Notes: generated by a model not told the origin, from the sequence alone. Shown: positions 45,203 through 55,863, counted from the stretch's first letter. The stretch: 64,000 bases of DNA from Acinetobacter gerneri DSM 14967 = CIP 107464 = MTCC 9824 (GCF_000368565.1 NZ_KB849537.1:120839-184838), one strand, 5' to 3'. A program made the numbers and translations.

Positions 45203-46687
45203 TTAGAAACCAAAAGTCTTTTTATCGAGTGGAAATTCTATTCCTATAGATGCTCCACTATCATTGCCGCGTTTATCCGCATCACTTACCCAACCATTTA
45301 TTTTTAAAGGAATATCTGGTTTAAGATAATGTGTCCAAGTTAAATCCAATGCCTTGATTTTATCATTTTCTGGGAATGCTTGATTGATAGGATAATCAAC
45401 ATACATACCTTTATTATTTGATTCGTTTACTTTGGCATAGATCACGCGACCGCTTAATCGGTTCATGTGGTCAAAGCGAATATCACCACCAACTGAAATC
45501 ATTTCACCATCACCACCCATAGCATGACCGAGTGAAAAACCTTGTTGGTAGTAGCCATCTTTATATTGGTGATGGTTATAGGTGATGCCTTTTGCACTGC
45601 CATCAGTACGCGTATCAGCCCATTCTACATAAAGTGAATACGGCATGTTTTTGTAGCTTGAAGCGAAATCCATACCGGCTAAGTAAAAATACTTTTGCGG
45701 CATGCTATGGCGCTCATCTTCGCCCATAGCCTGACCATAAATCGAAATAGGAACATTAAGTAATGGGCTTAAATTTAAACGCGTATCGAAACCAGCCATT
45801 TGGTTCGCAGCATTTTTATCGCCTACACATGTACCATTAGTATTTCGACAGTCATTATCATTACCAATGATCGCATTCCAATAAGCTTTAAAACTATCTG
45901 GCTGACCTTTACCCGCGATCTGAATAGTACGAGAAAGCCCCAATTCCCAATATGGTAATGGTTGTGCAGTGAAGCGCATACCAATCAATTGCGCATGAGG
46001 AACAGCGGTATAATCTTGTAATTGACCACCAAAAATTTGGTATTGCCAAGGACCAATCCAAGATAACCATTTCGTATCAAAAGCTTTCTGTTCCGCACGT
46101 TGCATAGTAAAACCGACAACAGGACGGCTAGCATCACCACGGATCAAGCTACCATCATGCCCAGGCCCCCACCATGTCGGGATTTGACCAAATGAAAGCC
46201 ATTGATTCCAAAGTTTTCCTGCAATATATGAGTTCTCAAGATTCACTTTGTGATCATTACGAATGTGTTGTTCACTTTCACCATTTACACGAATTTTTGC
46301 ATCCCAGTTTTCACCGCCAGCATTAAACTCTACGGAACCAGTATATTGAGCCTTGCTCTTATCACCAAAAGCTTGTGGTATTTCTTTGTTATCCGTTGCT
46401 GCATATAAACCCACTTTAAGCATTTCATTGTCTGCTTCCAAGCTATGTTTAATAGAATCAACGACTTTTTGCTGTGCTGGGTTTGAGATTTTTGCTTGAG
46501 AAATAGCACGTTCAATTTCATCGCCACTCATTGGCCATGTTGAAGTACTGATTTGAATAACACCTTGTTGTACCAACCAGTTTAAATCAGTACGCAAATT
46601 TTGATCATTTAAAACCAAACCTTGGGCAAAGATTGCCGATGATGCTGATGCAAGTACGGCAACAGCTAGTGTTTTTTTTAAAAACAT
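45203..46687 (-). CDS. Capsule assembly Wzi family outer-membrane protein
   Basis: About 494 residues from the ATG at 46687; the frame opens six codons earlier only with TTG. The signal peptide is MFLKKTLAVAVLASASSAIFA. The mature protein is a beta-barrel with the family motif SFGQIPTWWGPGHDGSLI and repeated amphipathic strands, ending in Phe. In E. coli, Wzi anchors group 1 capsule at the cell surface; here no capsule genes are adjacent, so a surface-polysaccharide role is only inferred from the family. Convergent with lysR. Confidence 0.88.
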   Translation of the reverse strand: MFLKKTLAVAVLASASSAIFAQGLVLNDQNLRTDLNWLVQQGVIQISTSTWPMSGDEIERAISQAKISNPAQQKVVDSIKHSLEADNEMLKVGLYAATDNKEIPQAFGDKSKAQYTGSVEFNAGGENWDAKIRVNGESEQHIRNDHKVNLENSYIAGKLWNQWLSFGQIPTWWGPGHDGSLIRGDASRPVVGFTMQRAEQKAFDTKWLSWIGPWQYQIFGGQLQDYTAVPHAQLIGMRFTAQPLPYWELGLSRTIQIAGKGQPDSFKAYWNAIIGNDNDCRNTNGTCVGDKNAANQMAGFDTRLNLSPLLNVPISIYGQAMGEDERHSMPQKYFYLAGMDFASSYKNMPYSLYVEWADTRTDGSAKGITYNHHQYKDGYYQQGFSLGHAMGGDGEMISVGGDIRFDHMNRLSGRVIYAKVNESNNKGMYVDYPINQAFPENDKIKALDLTWTHYLKPDIPLKINGWVSDADKRGNDSGASIGIEFPLDKKTFGF

Positions 46688-46794
46688 GTGCTTTTCATTT
46701 CTCAATATTATCTCTCTGCCACACCTTAAGTTTTTTATAGTTTTTTTTCAATATAGAAACGCATTTATTACATTTTTTAACGTAGGCTGCATAA

Positions 46795-46823
46795 AAAAAG
46801 CCACTTATGAAAAGTGGCTTTTT
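46795..46823 (-). terminator. Intrinsic terminator of lysS
   Basis: A 12-bp stem, AAAAAGCCACTT with AAGTGGCTTTTT, directly after the lysS stop on the minus strand, with a seven-T tract following. Confidence 0.85.
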
Positions 46824-46843
46824 AAAAATACTATTTTAGCGGT

Positions 46844-48373
46844 TTAAGCATCTTTACGGCGCATATGTGGGAATAAAATCACATCACGAATACTTGGTGC
46901 ATTTGCAAATAACATTACCAAACGGTCAATACCAATACCCTCACCAGCTGTAGGAGGTAAGCCGTATTCTAATGCTTCAACAAAGTCAGCATCATAATGC
47001 ATTGCTTCATCATCACCCGCATCTTTTTCAGCAACTTGAGCTTGGAAACGCTCTGCTTGGTCGATTGGGTCATTTAATTCTGAGAAACCATTTGCAAGTT
47101 CACGACCACCAATAAAGAACTCGAAGCGATCAGTAATGTGCGGATTATGATCATTACGACGTGCAAGTGGTGAAGTTTCTGCTGGATACTCTGTAATAAA
47201 TGTTGGTTGACGAAGTTTTGTTTCAACTGTTTCTTCAAATACGATTGTTTGAAGCTTACCTAAACCAAAACCAGGTTTAACTTGTTCTTTTAAAGTTTCG
47301 CGAACGAAATTTGCCAAAAATTCACGATCAGCAACATTTTCAGGGGTAAATTCTGGATTGTGTTCCAAAATTGCATCAAACATTGAGATTTTTTTGAATG
47401 GACCTTTAAAGCTATAAACTTCATCAGCATAAGGCACATCAGTTGAACCCAAGATATCAATCGCCAATTTTTCAAGCATTTGTTCAGTCAATGCCATCAA
47501 ATCTTTATAATCTGCATAAGCTTGGTAGAACTCAATCATCGTAAATTCTGGGTTATGACGAGTAGATACCCCTTCATTACGGAAGTTACGGTTGATTTCA
47601 AATACACGTTCAAAACCACCAACCACTAAACGTTTGAGATAAAGCTCAGGCGCAATACGCAAGAACAATGGCATATCCAAAGCATTGTGATGTGTTTCAA
47701 ATGGACGAGCTGTTGCACCACCAGGAATCACGTGCATCATTGGCGTTTCAACTTCCATAAAACGTTGATTGCTCAAATAATTACGGATACCAGAAATAAC
47801 TTTGGCACGAATTTCAAAAGTTTTACGTGTTTCTTCATTTACGATCAAATCAAGATAACGTTTACGGTATTTAACTTCGGTATCAGTCAAACCGTGGAAT
47901 TTGTCTGGAAGTGGACGAAGTGATTTTGTTAAAATTTCAAAATGTTCGATGTGTACATAAAGGTCGCCTTTACCTGAACGGCCGATATAACCTTCAACTG
48001 CGATAATATCGCCAAGGTCCAAACCTTTGATCGTTTCAAGTACATCTTTTTCAAGTTCTTTACGCGGAACATAAAGTTGGATACGACCAGTCATATCTTG
48101 AATCACGATGAATGAACCACGGTTCAACATCACACGACCAGCAACTTTTACATGAACTTGTTCGCCAGCTTCGATATCTTCTTTAGATTTATTTTCAAAT
48201 TGATCTTGTAAATCTTGCGCATAATCTTCGCGCTTAAATGTATTCGGCCAAGGACTTGTACCTGTTTCCTTGGCATGCTCTTTAATCTGCTCTAACTTGG
48301 CGTGACGCTGTGCAATTAAATCGTTTTCGGAAATATGTTGTTCAGAAGTCGATTGATCGTTATGTTGCGTCAT
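46844..48373 (-). CDS. lysS: Lysyl-tRNA synthetase (class II)
   Basis: 509 residues. An N-terminal OB-fold anticodon-binding domain (about 60-170; [23 protein letters not shown], split) precedes the class II catalytic core: motif 2 [20 protein letters not shown] and motif 3 [13 protein letters not shown]. Charges tRNA-Lys. The terminator behind it is strong. Confidence 0.96.
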   Translation of the reverse strand: MTQHNDQSTSEQHISENDLIAQRHAKLEQIKEHAKETGTSPWPNTFKREDYAQDLQDQFENKSKEDIEAGEQVHVKVAGRVMLNRGSFIVIQDMTGRIQLYVPRKELEKDVLETIKGLDLGDIIAVEGYIGRSGKGDLYVHIEHFEILTKSLRPLPDKFHGLTDTEVKYRKRYLDLIVNEETRKTFEIRAKVISGIRNYLSNQRFMEVETPMMHVIPGGATARPFETHHNALDMPLFLRIAPELYLKRLVVGGFERVFEINRNFRNEGVSTRHNPEFTMIEFYQAYADYKDLMALTEQMLEKLAIDILGSTDVPYADEVYSFKGPFKKISMFDAILEHNPEFTPENVADREFLANFVRETLKEQVKPGFGLGKLQTIVFEETVETKLRQPTFITEYPAETSPLARRNDHNPHITDRFEFFIGGRELANGFSELNDPIDQAERFQAQVAEKDAGDDEAMHYDADFVEALEYGLPPTAGEGIGIDRLVMLFANAPSIRDVILFPHMRRKDA

Positions 48374-48459
48374 CTCTGCCTCGTATGTGTAATAAAAAAC
48401 GGAAGTTGCATAGCATAGCAGAATTCCAACATAATGCGTATGCTTATCTCTGCTTATAA

Positions 48460-49182
48460 ATGTCGAAACAGATCAATTTTAAGAAAATGACAAAAAAAAG
48501 TGTGAAAAATACTTTAATTACCAAATTGGTAAAACTTGGTTTCCTGATCTTGACCACCTTGTGTGCCGTCAATTGTATGCATACATACGCAAAAACCTAT
48601 ACGCTCCCCCCTGTGATCGAAGCATCAAATTTCAATACAAGTGATTATGTCTGGCAAATATTGCTCACACCAGAAAATGAAAATAAAACTTTAGATATCA
48701 AACTTATCAATCCATCACCGATTTTTTCACAACTCAATCAACGTGCGCTCGATATCGCCCATACAATCCAACTAAAAGATCTCCCTAAAGAGCATATAGA
48801 TTCTCAATCAGCATATTTCCAACAATACATATTGAGCATCCGCTTTGTGTACGGTGTAGCGGTCAAAACCAAGCCCGATTTCACACAAGCCACGCAGTAC
48901 GTTCGAAACATGTGTAAAAGCTATTTAACGCAAAGCAATTTTCGCTCAGGCCTGATTAGCCAAGAAAAAAACTTTGTTAGCGGTTGGGTAAAACTATCAG
49001 TAGACACCAAAGGTATGATCAGCAAAGTTGAGTTTCTTAATCAAACTGAAGATAAAAAATTTAATAAATTAGTGGAAAATTCTTTTAAATCAATGGATTT
49101 TTATCCCTATAGTAAAAATGCCATTCCCATCAAATATACCGCAATGCAGGCTTTCAAAATTACCTGCGACCCTTATCCTTAA
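48460..49182 (+). CDS. Secreted/membrane protein with TonB C-terminal-like domain
   Basis: About 240 residues from 48460 (an alternative ATG at 48487 would remove nine residues). A basic N-terminus is followed by one hydrophobic segment ([15 protein letters not shown], about 25-40), then a periplasmic region. The last 70 residues ([45 protein letters not shown], split) match the outline of a TonB C-terminal domain. No proline-rich spacer and no exbBD are adjacent. Function unknown. Confidence 0.7.
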   Translation: MSKQINFKKMTKKSVKNTLITKLVKLGFLILTTLCAVNCMHTYAKTYTLPPVIEASNFNTSDYVWQILLTPENENKTLDIKLINPSPIFSQLNQRALDIAHTIQLKDLPKEHIDSQSAYFQQYILSIRFVYGVAVKTKPDFTQATQYVRNMCKSYLTQSNFRSGLISQEKNFVSGWVKLSVDTKGMISKVEFLNQTEDKKFNKLVENSFKSMDFYPYSKNAIPIKYTAMQAFKITCDPYP

Positions 49183-49322
49183 GTCATTGATTTATTTTCC
49201 TTAGACCAAATGCTTAGAGCCACTTTTCTCATCTACAAGTAGAATAAATTTTAGAAGTAACGATCAAATATCATAAACAATGATGGAATTCATTGTTGTC
49301 ACAATTATTGCGAATTAAGAAA

Positions 49323-49838
49323 ATGACACATCAGTGCGCTTCTCGAATACTTTTTTTACATGGGCTTGACTCTTCACGTGAATCTACAAAGTTTCACGCC
49401 ATAAATGCTGCACAGAAATTTTGTATCAATGTCGACTATAGAAACTTAAATTTTAAAACTGTTGAAAACTTTTATGATGAAATTATTGAAAAAATAAAAC
49501 CTGCACTACTGGTCGGTCATAGTTTAGGTGGTTATTGGGCACTGAAAATGTCTCTCAAACACAAACTTCCAACTGTTATTGCCAATCCGAGCTTAGAACC
49601 TGATTTTCGTAGTGATTATCCTGCGATTGATGAACATGACTTGGAAAATGACATTATGCAAATGGCTTATATCGAACTTGGAGATGAAATCCTAGACATG
49701 TATGCCACGACTAAAGCACTTGAACCCTTTATGCATGTAGAAGCAGTTGAAGGTGGGCATCATCGTTTGGCTGAACCCAATAATTTAAATCAACTCATTG
49801 AACATATTGAACAAAATATTTTGAGTTACCATATCTAA
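49323..49838 (+). CDS. YqiA/YcfP-type alpha/beta-hydrolase
   Basis: About 171 residues from the ATG at 49323 (the open frame begins earlier with TTG; AAGAAA precedes the ATG). FLHGLDSSRESTK is the oxyanion region and GHSLGGYWA holds the nucleophile serine; EGGHHRL contains the catalytic histidine. Small esterases of this group act on short acyl or thioester substrates; the natural substrate is unknown. Confidence 0.82.
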   Translation: MTHQCASRILFLHGLDSSRESTKFHAINAAQKFCINVDYRNLNFKTVENFYDEIIEKIKPALLVGHSLGGYWALKMSLKHKLPTVIANPSLEPDFRSDYPAIDEHDLENDIMQMAYIELGDEILDMYATTKALEPFMHVEAVEGGHHRLAEPNNLNQLIEHIEQNILSYHI

Positions 49839-49858
49839 ATCTCTTTCTCTAAGCCATA

Positions 49859-49888
49859 AAAAAAGCCTTGTTCATACAAGGCTTTTTT
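49859..49888. terminator. Bidirectional terminator between esterase gene and apt
   Basis: A 12-bp stem, AAAAAAGCCTTG with CAAGGCTTTTTT, loop TTCATA, between convergent genes with T tracts on both strands. Confidence 0.9.
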
Positions 49889-49905
49889 GTTTTCACAGTG
49901 TTGTA

Positions 49906-50448
49906 TTAGGCAACTGCTGCTTCTACTGGTCGGCTAGTTTCATCTAATACTGACCAAATTTTCATACCCAAATCTTTGTGCAAATCTGGAAGATCTAACA
50001 AAATGCTTGCACCGACAACAGTGTGTTGGCATTTGTCCATCAACTGTTTTACAGCGCGTAATGTACCGCCAGTCGCCAATACATCATCCACAATGATGAC
50101 ATTTTGCGGTTTGATGTCTGCAGACATTTCTAGACGGTCAAGACCATATTCCAAGCTATAACCCACACCAATAACTGGTGGTGGCAATTTTCCAGCTTTA
50201 CGAACCAAAAGCAAACCTTTGCCCAAACGTTGTGACAATAAAGTTGCCAATACAAAACCACGTGCTTCTACTGCGACAAAACTGTCAACATTTTCAAGTG
50301 CTTCAGCAGGTAAGCTTGCAACTAATGCATCAGTCAGCAATTCGATATCACTCATGAATAATGGAGTAAGATCGTAAAAACAAATACCTGGTTTTGGAAA
50401 ATCTTGAACCGAGCGAATTTGTGACCATAAAGCATTAGATACGTTCAT
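49906..50448 (-). CDS. apt: Adenine phosphoribosyltransferase
   Basis: 180 residues. Converts adenine and PRPP to AMP (purine salvage). The PRPP-binding motif VIIVDDVLATGGTL is present, along with VAVEARGFVLATLLSQRLGKG. Usual length and N-terminus (IRSVQDFPKPGICFYDLTPL). Divergent or unrelated to the rubredoxin operon that starts 540 bases on. Confidence 0.95.
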   Translation of the reverse strand: MNVSNALWSQIRSVQDFPKPGICFYDLTPLFMSDIELLTDALVASLPAEALENVDSFVAVEARGFVLATLLSQRLGKGLLLVRKAGKLPPPVIGVGYSLEYGLDRLEMSADIKPQNVIIVDDVLATGGTLRAVKQLMDKCQHTVVGASILLDLPDLHKDLGMKIWSVLDETSRPVEAAVA

Positions 50449-50989
50449 GATAGGAGAGCTTTCAAAAGGGAGTGGTTGAATATTAACGCATTAGACTAAA
50501 GTAGAACAAGACTTTAAATCTTGATAAATTTAAATATTTTTATAAGTTATTGATTTCATTAATTGCATTTTTTAAATAAATATTGGGTATATTTTATACC
50601 TATCACTATTTCCCATAATTTTGATTTATAAGCCTTAAAATTTGATTTACATGCTTTGTAATACAGTTTTTTACGCATTATTTATATTTTAATTTTTTTT
50701 AATGGCCTAAAATTGACCTTTTTAGACCATTTAAGAAATTGATATTTCGATTAAAAATGGTTTTATATTTGCCTAATTTACCAATGAAATGTCCTAGATT
50801 GCCATTTCGATTTTTATTTAGTGCAGTAAACTCATTGAATGGCTTTACTTTAGGTATAGAACTGCGTAAAAATTTAGTTCATATATGCGTTGTGCAATTC
50901 ATTTAAGCATATCATTGGGTCAAAGCAGTATTTTAAGAATTTTGAAATTGATAGCGTGAGAATGTAGCCTGTCAAATTTGGAGAAACAG
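50449..50989. other. Gene-free AT-rich region upstream of rubA
   Basis: About 540 bases. No ORF with a ribosome binding site, no RNA gene recognised. It must contain the apt promoter and the rubA promoter. GGAGAAACAG just before 50990 is the rubA ribosome binding site. Confidence 0.4.
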
Positions 50990-51154
50990 ATGAAGAAATA
51001 TCAGTGCATCGTTTGCGGTTGGATTTATGATGAAGCGGACGGTTGGCCACAGGATGGCATTGCACCTGGCACAAAATGGGAAGATATTCCTGATGATTGG
51101 ACTTGCCCTGATTGCGGCGTTTCAAAAGTAGACTTTGAAATGGTTGAAATCTAA
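50990..51154 (+). CDS. rubA: Rubredoxin RubA
   Basis: A 54-residue one-iron electron carrier: ligands Cys6, Cys9, Cys39 and Cys42 in [14 protein letters not shown] and [10 protein letters not shown]. In Acinetobacter it carries electrons from RubB to alkane hydroxylase AlkM. The start has GGAG seven bases upstream. A full hairpin terminator lies between rubA and rubB. Confidence 0.96.
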   Translation: MKKYQCIVCGWIYDEADGWPQDGIAPGTKWEDIPDDWTCPDCGVSKVDFEMVEI

Positions 51155-51162
51155 TAAAAATC

Positions 51163-51188
51163 AAAGACCATTTAATATGGTCTTTTTT
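51163..51188 (+). terminator. Intrinsic terminator inside the rubA-rubB gap
   Basis: AAAGACCAT and ATGGTCTTT with loop TTAAT, followed by a T7 tract, nine bases after the rubA stop. It would lower rubB relative to rubA expression. Confidence 0.8.
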
Positions 51189-51218
51189 TCTTTCAGAACT
51201 AAAGAATTGGAGTGAAAT

Positions 51219-52415
51219 ATGCAACCTATCGTGATTATTGGTTCGGGGATGGCTGGATATACTTTGGCACGTGAATTCCGCAAATTAAATCCAGAACAAG
51301 AGCTGGTGATGATTTGTGCTGACGATGCTGCAAACTATGCAAAGCCTACCCTTTCCAATGCTTTGGCAGGAAATAAAGTACCAGATCAAATCGCTTTAGG
51401 TGATGCAGAAAAAATGCGTACGCAGCTCAATATGCGCATCGAAACGCATACATGGGTGAAAGAAATTAATGCTGAGGCGCATGAACTTGTGATTGAAAAA
51501 GATGGTCACAAGACGACCCAAGCTTATTCAAAACTCATTTTAGCTGTGGGCGCAAATCCAATTCGTTTAGCAATCGCTGGTGATGGTAGCGATGACATTC
51601 ATGTCGTGAACTCATTGATTGACTATCGTGCTTTCCGTGACACTTTGGCAAACTGTGGTACAGAGCATTGTGAAGATAAGCACGTCGTCATTTTAGGTGC
51701 AGGTTTGATTGGTTGTGAATTTGCCAATGATTTAAAACATACGGGTCACAAAGTCACTGTTATTGATCTAGCGACTCAACCTTTAGGTCGTTTATTGCCA
51801 AGCCATGTCGCTTCAGCTTTTAAAAATGGCTTAGAAGAAATCGGCATCCAGTTTGTTTTAGGTACAACTGTTGAGAAAGTCGGCAAGCATGAGAAAAAAG
51901 GCTATGTCATCACACTGGCAAATGGTCAAAGTTTGCTTGCAGATGTCGTTTTATCTGCAATTGGTTTACAACCAAACATTACGCTTGCAAAATCTGCTGA
52001 GATCAATACCAGTCGTGGTGTATTGACCAATGCACGACTTGAAACCAACCAACAAGACATTTATGCAATTGGCGACTGCGCTGAGGTGAATGGCACATTG
52101 TTACCTTATGTCATGCCGATCATGCAACAAGCACGTGCGCTCGCAAAAACATTGGCAGGTCAACAAACTTCGGTACATTACCCTGCTATGCCTGTTGCAG
52201 TTAAAACGCCAGCTGCTCCACTGACTGTGCTACCAGCACCTATTGGCGTCGATATAAACTGGGAAACCGAAGAACTTGAAGATGGTATGCTTGCCAAAGC
52301 GACTGATGCAGAAGGTACTTTACGTGGCTTCGTCCTGCTCGGTCCTACGGCGGGTAAGCAACGTTTAACACTAACCAAACTCGTGCCAGACTTAATCCCT
52401 GTCTCTGCAGAATAA
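51219..52415 (+). CDS. rubB: Rubredoxin-NAD(+) reductase RubB
   Basis: A 398-residue FAD oxidoreductase that reduces rubredoxin with NADH. FAD-binding GSGMAGYTLAREFR (8-21), the NAD-binding GAGLIGCEFAND (near 153-164), and a second FAD motif IYAIGDCAEVNG. Strong GGAG ribosome binding site at 51209. Supports alkane oxidation. Downstream of rubA across a terminator; followed by estB. Confidence 0.95.
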   Translation: MQPIVIIGSGMAGYTLAREFRKLNPEQELVMICADDAANYAKPTLSNALAGNKVPDQIALGDAEKMRTQLNMRIETHTWVKEINAEAHELVIEKDGHKTTQAYSKLILAVGANPIRLAIAGDGSDDIHVVNSLIDYRAFRDTLANCGTEHCEDKHVVILGAGLIGCEFANDLKHTGHKVTVIDLATQPLGRLLPSHVASAFKNGLEEIGIQFVLGTTVEKVGKHEKKGYVITLANGQSLLADVVLSAIGLQPNITLAKSAEINTSRGVLTNARLETNQQDIYAIGDCAEVNGTLLPYVMPIMQQARALAKTLAGQQTSVHYPAMPVAVKTPAAPLTVLPAPIGVDINWETEELEDGMLAKATDAEGTLRGFVLLGPTAGKQRLTLTKLVPDLIPVSAE

Positions 52416-52424
52416 AAACAAAAA

Positions 52425-52449
52425 AAGGATACTGATTACCAGTATCCTT
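52425..52449 (+). terminator. Hairpin between rubB and estB
   Basis: AAGGATACTG and CAGTATCCTT form a 10-bp stem with a 5-base loop. Only TTAT follows, so it is probably a leaky terminator or an RNA-stabilising structure. Confidence 0.55.
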
Positions 52450-52467
52450 ATCCTCAGGATGATAAAA

Positions 52468-53406
52468 ATGAACAATGCTCTACAATTTAACATGTCGCCT
52501 TATACACATTTTATGCGTGAAACCAAGGTTAGCCTCGGCAATGGTATAGACCTGCATGTAGAAATTGGCGGCAATGAACAACATCCGACGATATTATTGG
52601 TCATGGGCTTAGGTGCACAAATGCTCTTCTGGCCTGATTTTTTTTGCAAATCTTTGATAGATCAAGGCTTTCGTGTCATCCGTTTTGACAACCGCGATAT
52701 CGGACTTTCAACAAAAATACGCAATAAAGGTCCTCGTCTCAATCCATACAAACTAATGGGACGCTTTGCACTTGGCTTAGATAATCAAGGTGCACCCTAT
52801 AACCTATACGATATGGCAGATGATGTTGCGCTACTGATTGAGCGTTTAGGCTTAGAAAAAACCTATATCATTGGTGCATCAATGGGTGGCATGATTTCAC
52901 AAATCTTGGCTGCCAAATATCCTGAGAAAATCGAAAAACTCGGACTTATGTTCACCAGTAACAATCAACCTTTACTTCCACCACCCTATCCTAAGCAACT
53001 TTTTAGCCTCATTGGCAAGCCAGATTCACGTGATGAAGAAGGCATTATCAATCATGGTTTAAAAGTGTTTAAAATTATTGGTTCGCCTGATTATCTCAAT
53101 CAAATCGAAGCGCTTGAGACTTCTCGTAAACTTTATCGACGTAGTTACTACCCAGCGGGTGTACTTCAACAGTTTTTAGCAATATTATGTACAGGTTCCT
53201 TGCAAAAAATAGATAAAGCAATCCAGCAATCTACTTTAGTTGTGCATGGTTCACGTGATCGATTGCTTCCCCCTAGTCACGGGAAAGCGGTTGCAAGAGC
53301 GATTAAAGATGCAAAATTTGAATTAATTGAAGGAATGGGGCATGATATACCTCCGCATTTTATTCCTCAGTTGAGTCGTTTATTTGCGAATCACTTTAAA
53401 ACTTAA
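52468..53406 (+). CDS. estB: Alpha/beta-hydrolase EstB
   Basis: About 312 residues from the ATG at 52468 (AGGA eight bases upstream; the ATG at 52459 is too close to it). The nucleophile elbow is GASMGGM, the aspartate is in VHGSRDRLLPP and the histidine in GMGHDIPPH. The order rubA-rubB-estB-oxyR is that reported for Acinetobacter ADP1, where this gene encodes an esterase. Substrate unknown. Confidence 0.88.
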   Translation: MNNALQFNMSPYTHFMRETKVSLGNGIDLHVEIGGNEQHPTILLVMGLGAQMLFWPDFFCKSLIDQGFRVIRFDNRDIGLSTKIRNKGPRLNPYKLMGRFALGLDNQGAPYNLYDMADDVALLIERLGLEKTYIIGASMGGMISQILAAKYPEKIEKLGLMFTSNNQPLLPPPYPKQLFSLIGKPDSRDEEGIINHGLKVFKIIGSPDYLNQIEALETSRKLYRRSYYPAGVLQQFLAILCTGSLQKIDKAIQQSTLVVHGSRDRLLPPSHGKAVARAIKDAKFELIEGMGHDIPPHFIPQLSRLFANHFKT

Positions 53407-53418
53407 AATTAGGACACT

Positions 53419-54324
53419 ATGGCTGCATTACCATCCCTGAGACAGCTGTCATATCTAGTTACACTGTCAGAAACGCTGCACTTTACTGAAGCTGCTCGTC
53501 GTTCGTTCGTAACGCAATCTACGCTTTCAGGCGGGATTATGGAACTTGAACGTTTGCTTGGTGGCGTACTTGTTGAACGCGATCGTCAAAACGTACGTTT
53601 GACACCTTTAGGTGAACAAGTTGTGGCACGCGCTCGAGTTCTGCTTGCAGATGCACAAGATTTGATGCGTCTTAGCCGCGAAATGAGTGAACCTTTGACT
53701 GGTGATTTGCATCTCGGGATTATTCCAACGATTGCGCCATTCATATTGTCTGAGCTTTTAGAAGAAGTACATCGCCAATTACCTAAAATCAAATTGCATT
53801 TACATGAAGCACAAAGCGAAAAAATCGTTGAAAAGCTTGAACATGGCAATTTGGACATGATCGTTTTGGCTTTACCTTTCGATACACGTGGTTTGAAAGT
53901 TGCGGAAATTGCTCAAGAAAGCCTATTTTTAGTCTGCAATAAGTTAGACAGTAGCGCTATAAATGCTCGCTCACTCGACGATCTCGATCTATCGCATTTG
54001 ATGCTTTTAGAAGAAGGTCATTGTTTACGAGATCATACTTTGAGTGCTTGCCCAATTGGTGAGCGTAAAAATGATCACCGTTTGAAAGCAAGCTCATTGC
54101 CAACATTGGTGGAAATGGTCAGCTCAAACTTAGGCTTTACTCTACTACCTGAAATTGCGATCCATGCCAATATGCTTAAGAGCAATGATCAATTGGTCGT
54201 GAAACAAATCGAAAATGCACCATCTCGCACCTTGGCGATGGTGACTCGTAAAAGTACCCCATTACATAGTGAATTTGATGTTCTGGTGCAAATCATGCAA
54301 AAAATCACGCAAACATTACACTAA
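53419..54324 (+). CDS. oxyR: Hydrogen peroxide sensor OxyR (LysR type)
   Basis: 301 residues: N-terminal winged helix-turn-helix (TEAARRSFVTQSTLSGGIMELE) and a regulatory domain with the redox pair Cys202 and Cys211 (GHCLRDHTLSACPIG), spaced as in E. coli OxyR (199 and 208). Oxidation by peroxide forms the disulfide that activates catalase and peroxiredoxin genes. Twelve bases after estB, with AGGA before the ATG, so co-transcribed with it. Confidence 0.95.
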   Translation: MAALPSLRQLSYLVTLSETLHFTEAARRSFVTQSTLSGGIMELERLLGGVLVERDRQNVRLTPLGEQVVARARVLLADAQDLMRLSREMSEPLTGDLHLGIIPTIAPFILSELLEEVHRQLPKIKLHLHEAQSEKIVEKLEHGNLDMIVLALPFDTRGLKVAEIAQESLFLVCNKLDSSAINARSLDDLDLSHLMLLEEGHCLRDHTLSACPIGERKNDHRLKASSLPTLVEMVSSNLGFTLLPEIAIHANMLKSNDQLVVKQIENAPSRTLAMVTRKSTPLHSEFDVLVQIMQKITQTLH

Positions 54325-54327
54325 TCT

Positions 54328-54359
54328 AAAAAGCCTTTCACAACGAAAGGCTTTTTTTT
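54328..54359 (+). terminator. Intrinsic terminator after oxyR
   Basis: A 12-bp stem, AAAAAGCCTTTC with GAAAGGCTTTTT, and a tract of eight T residues. Confidence 0.92.
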
Positions 54360-54675
54360 AACAAATATATTTAGCCCACAAACACTTTATATTTTTATAA
54401 TATATTATTACACCTATAACTTAATTTTTTAAATTAAAATAATATTTTCAAATAGTTAAACAATTTAAATATTCTTTTCCTCATCAATTTATACTTTAGT
54501 ATTCGACCCATTAAAGCGCAAAAAATCCAAAATGGTGCATGTTTTGCTTTATATCGAGTCTTGAGTATTTTTAAACTTTTTTAATCATTATTTCCCAATA
54601 TAAATCCAATTACAGCAATTTAAAGCTTGGTTATACTGAACGAAATTGTGACACACTGCACTAAAACGAACCACT
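54360..54675. other. AT-rich spacer upstream of amt
   Basis: About 315 bases, very AT-rich; no gene or repeat recognised. It should hold the amt promoter. No clear sigma-54 element (GG-N10-GC) was spotted. Confidence 0.35.
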
Positions 54676-55863
54676 ATGCAAAATACTGACTTACTCTTTC
54701 TTCTCCTCGGTGCAATTTTAGTTTTGGCTATGCATGCAGGCTTTGCTTTTTTAGAGCTAGGCACTGTAAGGCACAAAAACCAAGTAAATGCCCTGAGTAA
54801 AATCTTAACCGACTTTTCGATTTCAGCAGTCGCTTATTTTTTTATAGGTTATTACATTGCCTATGGTCAGCATTTTTTCCATACAGGTCAAACACTCGCC
54901 GCCGAACATGGCTACAATCTGATGCGTTGCTTTTTCTTGCTGACTTTTGCTGCGGCAATTCCTGCAATCATTTCTGGAGGGATCGCAGAACGTGCCAAGA
55001 TGAAAACCCAAGCGCTAGCAACACTCTTTTTGGTTGCACTAATTTATCCCTTCTTTGAAGGAATCGCTTGGAATGGCAACTTAGGCTTGCAAAATTGGCT
55101 GCAAAAAACTATGGGTGCACCATTTCATGACTTTGCAGGTTCAGTTGTGGTACATGCAATGGGAGGCTGGATCGCCTTAGCTGCGGTTATATTGCTTGGT
55201 GCACGTCACGGACGTTATCGTAAAGATGGCAGAGTCAGTGCACACCCACCCTCTTCAATTCCATTTTTAGCACTCGGTTCATGGATTTTAATCGTGGGCT
55301 GGTTTGGATTTAATGTCATGAGTGCACAGCGTCTCGATGCTATTTCAGGCTTAGTCGCAATAAATTCATTGATGGCAATGGTCGGTGGTACGATCTCAGC
55401 CAATATCCTTGGCAAAGAAGACCCAGGCTTTTTACACAATGGACCACTAGCAGGCTTAGTTGCCATCTGCGCAGGTTCCGATGTTGTGCATCCTATCGGG
55501 GCGCTCTTTATCGGCTTATGTGCAGGCGCAATTTTTGTCAAATTCTTTACCTACACTCAAAACAAACTCAAAGTTGACGATGTATTAGGGGTTTGGCCTT
55601 TACATGGTATTTGCGGCGCATTTGGTGGACTTGCTGTCGGACTTTTAGGGCAAAAATGGCTCGGTGGACTTGGAGGAGTTTCAATCATTTCACAATTGAT
55701 TGGTACGATTTTAGCCATCGTGATTGCATTGGCTGGAGGCTTTGTAGTGTATGGATTGTTGAAAATCACACTCGGTATCCGACTTGATCAAGAAGATGAG
55801 TTTCGTGGCGCGGACTTGGCAATTCACCGCATTTCTGCAAACTCTGAGGACAATATGTTTTAA
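54676..55863 (+). CDS. amt: Ammonium transporter Amt
   Basis: A 395-residue Amt/Mep/Rh channel with 11 membrane helices. The twin pore histidines are His160 in VVVHAMGGW and His310 in WPLHGICGAFGG. The N-terminus is short with no cleavable signal peptide (LAMHAGFAFLELGTVRHKNQ in helix 1). A glnK gene, usually coupled to amt, is not next to it. Imports ammonium under nitrogen limitation. Confidence 0.9.
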   Translation: MQNTDLLFLLLGAILVLAMHAGFAFLELGTVRHKNQVNALSKILTDFSISAVAYFFIGYYIAYGQHFFHTGQTLAAEHGYNLMRCFFLLTFAAAIPAIISGGIAERAKMKTQALATLFLVALIYPFFEGIAWNGNLGLQNWLQKTMGAPFHDFAGSVVVHAMGGWIALAAVILLGARHGRYRKDGRVSAHPPSSIPFLALGSWILIVGWFGFNVMSAQRLDAISGLVAINSLMAMVGGTISANILGKEDPGFLHNGPLAGLVAICAGSDVVHPIGALFIGLCAGAIFVKFFTYTQNKLKVDDVLGVWPLHGICGAFGGLAVGLLGQKWLGGLGGVSIISQLIGTILAIVIALAGGFVVYGLLKITLGIRLDQEDEFRGADLAIHRISANSEDNMF

